A stretch of DNA of 11,739 nucleotides from DASUZB01 sp036377075 (GTDB lineage Bacteria > Actinomycetota > CALGFH01), in NCBI GenBank assembly GCA_036377075.1, contig DASUZB010000017.1, positions 1-11,739 on the forward strand. Reading direction: 5' to 3'. The notes below the pieces were generated by a model. The model ran no database searches. It worked only from the letters and a program-made list of their open reading frames with translations, and was not told the origin of the DNA. A program made the position numbers and the translations under genes. Every line of letters starts with the position of its first letter. The first letter of the stretch is position 1. Below, piece by piece: positions 7,318 to 11,739 of this stretch.

Positions 7318-7533
7318 ATGGCGGACAGCGTGTACGCGGTCAGCGAGATCGTGGGAACCAGCACCGAATCCTGGGAGCGGGCGGCGGCCAACGCCGTGGA
7401 GACCGCCGCGAAGAGCCTGCGTGACCTGCGCGTCGCCGAGGTCGTCGAGCTCGACATGACGATCGAGGACGGCACCGTGCACGCCTACCGCGCCCGGGTG
7501 AAGGTCTCCTTCAAGTACGAGTCGCGGGGCTGA
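7318..7533 (+). CDS. Dodecin family protein (SecE2 / calcium-dodecin-like, no flavin-stacking Trp)
   Basis: A 71-residue protein of normal dodecin length and layout: a first strand with the VSEIVGTS motif, a helix at ~16-36, then two strands ending VKVSFKYES. Dodecins assemble into hollow dodecamers; classical ones stack flavin against a Trp in an LDWFEV motif. Here the matching segment is LRVAEV, so that Trp is absent. The segments SWERAA and ELDM closely resemble what I recall of mycobacterial Rv0379 (SecE2, 'calcium dodecin') rather than the flavin- and CoA-binding Rv1498A. Flavin storage should not be assumed. The GAAAGGAG ribosome site lies seven bases before ATG 7318. The gene follows the flavin-dependent dehydrogenase pair by 67 bases and is convergent with glbO. 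The dodecin assignment is firm; the ligand is unknown. Confidence 0.92.
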   Translation: MADSVYAVSEIVGTSTESWERAAANAVETAAKSLRDLRVAEVVELDMTIEDGTVHAYRARVKVSFKYESRG

Positions 7534-7562
7534 GGCGCCGCCGGCCGCCTGCCGCGCTGGGC

Positions 7563-7946
7563 TCAGCCAGGACGGTTGGTCAGCGCGGCGGCGGCCATGG
7601 TGACGTACTCGCGTAGCGGGGTGGCCAGCTCGTCGGGCAGGCCGAGCGAGTCGATCGCCGCGGTCATGTGGCGCAGCCAGGCGTCGCGCTCGGCCGGGCC
7701 GATGGCGAAGCGGGCGTGCCGCATGCGCAGCGCGGGGTGGCCGCGCCGCTCGCTGTAGGTCGGCGGGCCACCCCAGTACTGGATCAGGAACAGCCGCAGC
7801 CGCTCCTCGGCGGCGCTCAGGTCCTCCTCGGGGTAGACCGCCCGCAGCACCGGGTCGCCGGCGACCCCCTGGTAGAAGCGGGCCACCAGCCGCCGGAACG
7901 TCTCCTCGCCGCCGACCGCCTCGTACAGGGTCACCGGTTCGCGCAT
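7563..7946 (-). CDS. glbO: Group II truncated haemoglobin (GlbO type)
   Basis: A 127-residue haem protein of the trHbO family, about the normal length. Group II marker residues can be placed: Tyr25 (B10), Tyr38 (CD1), proximal His77 (F8) in LRMRHARF, and Trp90 (G8) in DAWLRHM. The stretches RLFLIQYWGGP and RGHPALRMRHARF are typical of actinobacterial GlbO. The family binds O2 and is linked to NO, peroxide or membrane respiration chemistry in the cytoplasm. The stop lies 29 bases from the stop of the convergent dodecin gene. The start ATG 7946 has no Shine-Dalgarno sequence, but TAAGCT lies exactly six bases upstream, which suggests a leaderless transcript. The upstream gene on this strand ends 50 bases away, so read-through from the DUF4395 operon is also possible. 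Confidence 0.93.
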   Translation of the reverse strand: MREPVTLYEAVGGEETFRRLVARFYQGVAGDPVLRAVYPEEDLSAAEERLRLFLIQYWGGPPTYSERRGHPALRMRHARFAIGPAERDAWLRHMTAAIDSLGLPDELATPLREYVTMAAAALTNRPG

Positions 7947-7952
7947 GCCGCG

Positions 7953-7958
7953 AGCTTA
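7953..7958 (-). promoter_or_regulatory. Candidate -10 box for a leaderless glbO transcript
   Basis: TAAGCT (read from 7958 to 7953) matches TANNNT and is followed by six bases and then the ATG of glbO, the spacing that puts the transcription start on the A of the start codon. No good -35 hexamer is visible 16-18 bases further upstream. The lack of any ribosome site before this ATG supports the leaderless reading. Confidence 0.45.
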
Positions 7959-7996
7959 CCCGCCCCGGGCCGGCGACCTGGTCGCGCCCTGAGCCC

Positions 7997-8668
7997 TCAG
8001 ACGCCCGGGCGGTCGAACGGGGACGGCGTGCGCAGCCGGCGGCGGGCCTGGTGGCGCTGGTGGAGGGCGACCCCGAGCAGGAAGGCGACCACCCCGGCGA
8101 CCGCCACCAGCACGGTCGCGTCGCTGACCAGCAGACCGGTCAGCAACGCGACCAGCACCCCGACGATGACGCTGTTGATCACCCCGATGGTGCCGGCGAT
8201 GGTGACCAGCATCTGCCAGCGGCCCGGGCGCATGCCGCCGGCGCCGATGGCGGCGGCGGCGCCCTCGCCGGCGGCCGGCGCCAGCCAGGCGGCCAGCTCC
8301 GGGGCGCCCTCCAGGTAGCAGCGGCGGATGCGGTTGATCCGCTGCGCGTACGCGACGTCCTCGATCGACGCCTGCAGCACCCGGTCGTAGGTGGCCAGCC
8401 CGAGGAACAGCAGCGCCGGGAACAGCACCAGCCCGAAGGCGAAGAAGGCGCCGCCGGCCTTGGAGACCTGCCCGATGAAGGCGAGCGCCACCAGCGCGCC
8501 GGAGACGGTGCCGAGGAACAGGCTGGCCCGGCCGGTGGTCTCGCTGATCGAGGCGGCGCGTGCCGTCTGCAGGGTGAAGTGCTCGGTGGTGAGGATGGCG
8601 ACCAGGCCCTGGGGGTTGCCGGCGAGCGGCCCGCGCGGCTCCTCCGTGGCTGGCAGCCGCTCGCTCAT
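7997..8668 (-). CDS. Membrane protein of unknown function, four predicted helices
   Basis: A 223-residue protein that I cannot assign to a characterised family. Residues 1-45 are hydrophilic and include the stretch LVAILTTEHFTLQ (22-34), which I associate with a group of uncharacterised actinobacterial membrane proteins. Hydrophobic helices lie near 50-67, 73-93, 153-180 and 184-202. A ~55-residue polar loop between helices two and three holds YDRVLQASIEDVAYAQRINRIRR, then an Ala/Gly-rich linker. The C-terminus is basic (HQRHQARRRLR) and probably cytoplasmic. ATG 8668 overlaps the stop of a 21-codon ORF (ATGA). Its own ribosome site is weak (GAGG about 10 bases upstream), so translation is probably coupled. 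The open frame continues upstream to 9460, but that part is antisense-like shadow of the DUF4395 gene region and not coding. It lies between the DUF4395-thioredoxin gene and glbO. Confidence 0.75.
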   Translation of the reverse strand: MSERLPATEEPRGPLAGNPQGLVAILTTEHFTLQTARAASISETTGRASLFLGTVSGALVALAFIGQVSKAGGAFFAFGLVLFPALLFLGLATYDRVLQASIEDVAYAQRINRIRRCYLEGAPELAAWLAPAAGEGAAAAIGAGGMRPGRWQMLVTIAGTIGVINSVIVGVLVALLTGLLVSDATVLVAVAGVVAFLLGVALHQRHQARRRLRTPSPFDRPGV

Positions 8669-8730
8669 CGGCCGGAGGCCTCGCGGGCGTCGTCGCAGTC
8701 GACGGTCAGGTTCTTGATGAACGACGGCAT
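8665..8730 (-). CDS. 21-codon overlapping ORF, possible remnant N-terminus of a VOC/glyoxalase-family protein
   Basis: ATG 8730 opens a frame reading MPSFIKNLTVDCDDAREASG-R and then stop. The stop overlaps the ATG of the 223-residue membrane protein (ATGA). A ribosome-site-like GGTGGAG lies about 11 bases upstream. The first ~15 residues look like the first beta strand of actinobacterial VOC (vicinal oxygen chelate) proteins, which often begin with a similar S-F-[IV]-[KR]-N-[LI]-T-[VF]-D-C-x-D-x pattern; this is from memory, not a search. The rest of such a protein (about 100 residues or more) is missing. It may be a deletion remnant kept because its ribosome site and overlapping stop drive translation of the next gene, or a coincidental small ORF. 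It begins 24 bases after the DUF4395 gene. Confidence 0.5.
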   Translation of the reverse strand: MPSFIKNLTVDCDDAREASGR

Positions 8731-8754
8731 ATCGCGCCGAACTCCACCTTTCGC

Positions 8755-9450
8755 TCAGGCCAGGCGCTCGAGCACGGTGCCGTCCGCGGCGACGCTGAAG
8801 GCGGTCGGGACCACCGCGACGTGGTAGCGACGCGCCAGCTCGGGCTGGCGGGAGACGTCGACCGTGACCAGCGGGCGCGTGCCGGCCCGCAGGCGCTCCT
8901 CGAGGTCGCGGCAGTCGCTGCACAGCGGGTGGGTGAACTGCACCACCGACTCGGTGAACGGGACGGCGCCCAGCTCCATCAGGTCGACGGTCGCGACCCG
9001 GCCCGGCCGCACGCCGCGCAGGCGCGAGAGCAGCTTGTAGGCCTCGCAGCCGGCGCACAGCCCGGTGCTCGCCGCCAGCAGCGCCAGCGCCGCCACGATG
9101 CCGCCGAGCACGGCGCCGACGACGGGCAGCCCGACCAGGTAGGCGAGCGTGGCGGCGCTGAGGAAGACGGCGCCGACCTGGTTGGCGAAGCGCGGCGGGC
9201 GGGCGTCCTCGACCGGCCCCTCGCCGACGCGGGGCTGCACCACCTCGAAGTAGAAGACGCACGGCAGGCACCAGCGGCGCCCGAACCGCAGGCCGAGGAC
9301 GAGCTGCAGGGCGAGCAGCGCCAGCAGCCACCACCAGCCGGTGAGCAGGGCCACCAGGCTGACGACGCCGACGGTGGCCTGGTTGAAGCGGGGCGCGCGG
9401 GCGTCGACCACGTCGGTGTCCGCGTAGGGATGGGCGGTACGGGTCGCCAT
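8755..9450 (-). CDS. DUF4395 membrane domain fused to a thioredoxin-like domain
   Basis: A 231-residue protein. Residues ~20-148 are a DUF4395 domain: two similar halves, each opening with a P-R-F-x-x-Q-like segment (20-24 and 86-91) and each followed by hydrophobic helices (about 27-53 and 93-129). CXXC pairs follow each half, C61-LP-C64 and C132-AG-C135. Residues ~155-231 are a short thioredoxin-like fold with C177-SD-C180 after a beta strand and the cis-proline motif VVPTAF (Pro215). Thiol-disulfide exchange, passing electrons across or along the membrane, is a reasonable inference; the substrate is unknown. ATG 9450 has AAGGTGG six bases upstream; in-frame codons further upstream are non-coding in character. 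A 32-codon cysteine-containing leader ORF lies 86 bases upstream. Downstream on the same strand come the VOC-like stub, a membrane protein and glbO. DUF4395 itself has no settled biochemical function. Confidence 0.85.
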   Translation of the reverse strand: MATRTAHPYADTDVVDARAPRFNQATVGVVSLVALLTGWWWLLALLALQLVLGLRFGRRWCLPCVFYFEVVQPRVGEGPVEDARPPRFANQVGAVFLSAATLAYLVGLPVVGAVLGGIVAALALLAASTGLCAGCEAYKLLSRLRGVRPGRVATVDLMELGAVPFTESVVQFTHPLCSDCRDLEERLRAGTRPLVTVDVSRQPELARRYHVAVVPTAFSVAADGTVLERLA

Positions 9451-9536
9451 GGCTGACCACCTTGCTGGCACGAAGGGTCGCGACGCTGAGGGAGCGGGGG
9501 CGTGGGCCTGGCGGTCGTCCTGCTGGTGCGGGAGGG

Positions 9537-9635
9537 TCAAGCTGACCGGTGCGACCGCCGGGCCTGGCGACACGCGCAGCTGACCACGCGCCCGTGGTCG
9601 AGGGCGCGGTTGCGCGTCAGCAGCAGCCCGAGCAT
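9537..9635 (-). CDS. Putative cysteine-responsive leader peptide (32 codons)
   Basis: ATG 9635 opens a 32-codon ORF with the core LLLTRNRALDHGRVVSCACR, then a basic tail and TGA. It resembles the short actinobacterial leader peptides of the form L-T-R-x-x-H/x-[IL]-D-x-x-R-V-x-S-x-x-C-R that stand before sulfur-metabolism genes, and the leaderless poly-cysteine ORFs known in mycobacteria to attenuate downstream genes according to cysteine supply. The two cysteines flank one Ala (Cys20 TGC, Cys22 TGT); TGT is an unusual codon choice in DNA this GC-rich. There is no Shine-Dalgarno sequence. TTGACA lies at exactly -36 to -31 if transcription starts at the A of the ATG. The ORF ends 86 bases before the DUF4395-thioredoxin gene. 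It could be a chance ORF, but motif, position and promoter geometry agree. Confidence 0.68.
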   Translation of the reverse strand: MLGLLLTRNRALDHGRVVSCACRQARRSHRSA

Positions 9636-9641
9636 GCCCCC

Positions 9642-9671
9642 ACGGTGCCGAAGCCGCCGCCGACCTGTCAA
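9642..9671 (-). promoter_or_regulatory. Promoter of the DUF4395 operon, leaderless at the leader ORF
   Basis: TTGACA (9671-9666) is a perfect -35 hexamer on the minus strand. Eighteen bases later CACCGT (9647-9642) sits at -12 to -7 relative to the leader ATG at 9635. It keeps only the A and the last T of TATAAT, the two most conserved -10 positions. The spacing puts the transcription start at the ATG. The -35 is convincing; the -10 is weak. Confidence 0.5.
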
Positions 9672-9674
9672 CCT

Positions 9675-9695
9675 TCCACCCACCGAAGTGGTGGA
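9675..9695. repeat. Imperfect inverted repeat, possible operator
   Basis: TCCA-c-CCAC, then CGAA, then GTGGTGGA forms eight complementary pairs with one bulged C. It lies directly upstream of the TTGACA box of the DUF4395 operon and about 140 bases before the divergent acyl-CoA ligase gene, in the least GC-rich part of the region. It could be a regulator site serving one or both genes, or a chance hairpin. Confidence 0.35.
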
Positions 9696-9833
9696 CACGG
9701 AAGTACACGACTAGGCAGGCCGCCGCAAAGCAGGTAGCCTCAAGCACCGCACACCTGGTCAGATGGTGCCGTCGGGCCGCATCGCCCAGCTCGGCAGAAG
9801 CGCCTCGACCTGGTCGGCTCACGGAGGAGGTCT
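9696..9833 (+). promoter_or_regulatory. Upstream region of the acyl-CoA ligase gene
   Basis: Only weak signals are visible. TAGCCT (9735-9740) matches TANNNT and would give a 5' leader of roughly 85-90 bases, but no -35 hexamer stands at the right distance. The ribosome site GGAGGAGG ends three bases before ATG 9834; its first GGAGG has six bases of spacing. I see no other gene in this stretch. Confidence 0.3.
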
Positions 9834-11702
9834 ATGCAGACACAGGACGTCTCCACCGTCCGCGCGGACCTGGACGCCGTCGTGGCGGGCAAGACCCTCT
9901 GCGACCTGGTACTGCGCAACGCCCGGGAGTACCCGGACCAGCCCGCGCTCTCCTGGAAGTCCCCCGGCGGCTGGCAGCACCTGACCTGGGCGCAGTACCG
10001 CCAGCAGGTCGCCGAGGTTGCCATGGGCCTGTCCACCCTCGGGGTGGGCCACGGCGACTTCGTCGCGCTGATGCTGCGCAACCGCCCGGAGCACGTGATC
10101 GCCGACCTCGGCGCGGTGCACCTCGGCGCCACCGGCGTGTCGCTGTACAACACCCTCGCCCCCGAGCAGATCGGCTACATCGCCGGCCACTGCGAGGCCA
10201 AGGTGGCGATCGTCGAGGACCGCGCCTTCATGGAGCGCTGGGAGAAGGTCCGCGCCGACCTGCCGGCGCTGCGCTGGGTGGTGATGCTGAAGGACGCCGC
10301 CGCCTTCGCCGACTACGACTGGGTGCTCTCCTGGGACGACCTGCTGGGCAGGGGCCGCCAGGCGCTCGCCGGGGAGCCCGGGGCGTTCGAGGCCGCTTGG
10401 AAGGTGGTGCAGCCCGACGACCCGGCGACGCTGATCTACACCTCCGGGACGACCGGGCCGCCCAAGGGCGTGGTGATCACCCACCGCAACGCGCTGTGGA
10501 CCTCCGCGTCGGTGGAGCGCTGGAGCGACGAGTACCAGGACGAGCTCCCCAGCGAGCTGCGCTACCTGTCCTACCTGCCGCTGGCGCACAGCTTCGAGCG
10601 GCTCTCCGGGCACTACAACGCCCTGTGGCGCCGCTTCCACGTCTACTTCTGCCCCGAGATCCTGCAGGTCATGGAGTACATGCCGGACGTGCGGCCGTTC
10701 ACCTTCGTGGCCGTGCCGCGGCTGTGGGAGAAGGCCTACGCCGGCATCAACGCGGCTCTGGAGGCCGAACCGAACGAGCGGCGCCGCAAGATCGCGCTGC
10801 GGGCGATCGAGACCGGCAAGGAGGCGGTGCGCCTGCGGCTCGCCGGGCAGCCGTTGCCGCCCGGCCTGCGGCTGCGCCTGCGCCTGATGGACCGGCTGGT
10901 ACTACGTAAGATCCGCCAGCGCGTCGGCATGGACGAGTGCCTGCTGGCGGTCTCCGGCGCTGCCCCGGTCGCCCCGGAGATCCTGGAGTTCTTCCTCGCC
11001 GTCGGCCTCAACATGGCGGAGGGCTACGGCCTCACCGAGAACACCGCCGGCGCCATGCTGACCCCGCCGGACCATCCCAAGCCGGGGACGGTCGGCCCGC
11101 CCCTGCCCGGCGTGGAGGTGCGCCTGGCCTCCGACGGTGAGGTGCTGCTGCGGGGCGGCAACGTCACCGCCGGGTACTACAAGGACCCGGAGCAGACCGC
11201 CGCGACCTTCGACGCCGACGGCTGGCTGCACACCGGCGACGTCGGCGAGCTCGACGACGAGGGGTTCCTGCGCATCGTCGACCGCAAGCGGGAGCTGATC
11301 GTCACCGCCGGCGGCAAGAACATCTCCCCGGCCAACCTCGAGAACCTGCTCAAGCGCCACCCGCTGATCGGGCAGGCCTGCGTGGTCGGCGACCGGCGGC
11401 GCTACGTCGCCGCCCTGGTGGTGCTCGACCCCGAGGCCGCCGTCGTCTGGGCGAGGCGCAACGGCCTGGCGGAGGGCGCCGGCCCCGCCGAGGTGGCGGC
11501 CGACGAGCGCGTGCGGCTCGAGCTGCAGCGCGCCGTCGACGACGCCAACCAGCACGTCTCCCAGGCCGAGGGGATCAAGCGCTTCGCCATCCTGCCGTCC
11601 GAGTGGACGGTGGAGGCCGACGAGCTGACCCCCACCCTGAAGCTCAAGCGGCGCGTCATCCACCAGAAGTACGCCGCCGAGATCGACGCGCTCTACGCCT
11701 GA
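9834..11702 (+). CDS. fadD: Long-chain fatty-acid-CoA ligase (AMP-forming), FadD15-like
   Basis: A complete 622-residue member of the adenylate-forming (ANL) superfamily. It activates a fatty acid to acyl-AMP and then acyl-CoA, in the cytoplasm or at the inner membrane face. The phosphate-binding motif is LIYTSGTTGPPKG (200-212). EGYGLTE (396-402) is the A5 motif. HTGDVGEL, then DRKRELIVTAGGKNISP (from 483), carries the A7/A8 hinge. The A10 lysine is Lys603 in LTPTLKLKRR. Length and the segment SYLPLAHSFER match the bacterial long-chain (FadD15 / FACS) group rather than the shorter medium-chain enzymes. The start is set by GGAGGAGG just upstream. The gene is divergent from the DUF4395 operon and has no partner downstream in the window. 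It may supply acyl-CoA to the dehydrogenase pair upstream, but they are not in one operon, so this is inference. Confidence 0.93.
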   Translation: MQTQDVSTVRADLDAVVAGKTLCDLVLRNAREYPDQPALSWKSPGGWQHLTWAQYRQQVAEVAMGLSTLGVGHGDFVALMLRNRPEHVIADLGAVHLGATGVSLYNTLAPEQIGYIAGHCEAKVAIVEDRAFMERWEKVRADLPALRWVVMLKDAAAFADYDWVLSWDDLLGRGRQALAGEPGAFEAAWKVVQPDDPATLIYTSGTTGPPKGVVITHRNALWTSASVERWSDEYQDELPSELRYLSYLPLAHSFERLSGHYNALWRRFHVYFCPEILQVMEYMPDVRPFTFVAVPRLWEKAYAGINAALEAEPNERRRKIALRAIETGKEAVRLRLAGQPLPPGLRLRLRLMDRLVLRKIRQRVGMDECLLAVSGAAPVAPEILEFFLAVGLNMAEGYGLTENTAGAMLTPPDHPKPGTVGPPLPGVEVRLASDGEVLLRGGNVTAGYYKDPEQTAATFDADGWLHTGDVGELDDEGFLRIVDRKRELIVTAGGKNISPANLENLLKRHPLIGQACVVGDRRRYVAALVVLDPEAAVVWARRNGLAEGAGPAEVAADERVRLELQRAVDDANQHVSQAEGIKRFAILPSEWTVEADELTPTLKLKRRVIHQKYAAEIDALYA

Positions 11703-11739
11703 GGAGCCAGCCCTTCGGCGTGTCGTGGCCGCCCCGCCG

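Noticed and set aside
7534..7562. A terminator between the convergent dodecin and glbO genes.
   Set aside because: The 29-base gap is GC-rich, but I could not draw a clear stem and there is no T-run.
8669..9460. Long upstream continuation of the 223-residue membrane protein, giving a 487-codon frame.
   Set aside because: The upstream part overlaps the DUF4395-thioredoxin gene on the same strand in another frame and is low-complexity. Only the part from ATG 8668 looks like a protein.
9502..9714. A 70-codon plus-strand ORF in the region before the acyl-CoA ligase gene.
   Set aside because: It is Arg/Ser/Pro-rich with no motif, lies antisense to the leader peptide, and has no credible ribosome site.

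Overview
The window is a piece of a very GC-rich chromosome (clearly above 70% GC, with G or C in most third codon positions). It suggests a member of the Actinomycetota. The gene families agree: paired FadE-type acyl-CoA dehydrogenases, a FadD15-like acyl-CoA ligase, a GlbO-type truncated haemoglobin, an SecE2-like dodecin, a DUF4395 protein, and a short leader ORF of the actinobacterial cysteine type. I cannot name a genus. I see no tRNA, rRNA, CRISPR array, insertion sequence or phage gene.

Region 1 (1-4413, minus strand) is a three-gene membrane operon. In order of transcription it holds (a) a 739-residue protein with a PAP2-like membrane domain, a kinase-like domain, one membrane helix and an outer four-cysteine domain; (b) a 359-residue UPF0104/lysyl-phosphatidylglycerol-flippase-like membrane protein; and (c) a second PAP2-kinase fusion cut by the left edge. 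Genes b and c overlap by ATGA. The PAP2 site is intact in c and has lost its catalytic histidines in a, while a has a complete kinase catalytic loop. I infer a lipid or lipid-carrier phosphate processing and transport module. It is the best candidate here for an undescribed system.

Region 2 (4414-7533, plus strand) starts with a roughly 470-base gene-free divergent region. It continues with two acyl-CoA dehydrogenases that look like the alpha and beta subunits of an alpha2beta2 enzyme of the steroid side-chain type, separated by a perfect 11-bp inverted repeat, and then a dodecin without the usual flavin-stacking tryptophan.

Region 3 (7563-9671, minus strand) reads as a redox or sulfur-related operon. 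A TTGACA promoter element stands before a 32-codon ORF with a Cys-Ala-Cys stretch that resembles cysteine-responsive leader peptides. It is followed by a DUF4395-thioredoxin fusion with three CXXC motifs, a 21-codon overlapping ORF that looks like the N-terminus of a VOC/glyoxalase-family protein, an unrecognised four-helix membrane protein, and glbO. glbO has its own apparent leaderless -10 box.

Region 4 (9672-11739) is a short divergent control region with an imperfect inverted repeat, followed by a complete long-chain acyl-CoA ligase on the plus strand. The ligase and the dehydrogenase pair fit fatty-acid or sterol side-chain catabolism, but the sequence does not fix the substrate.
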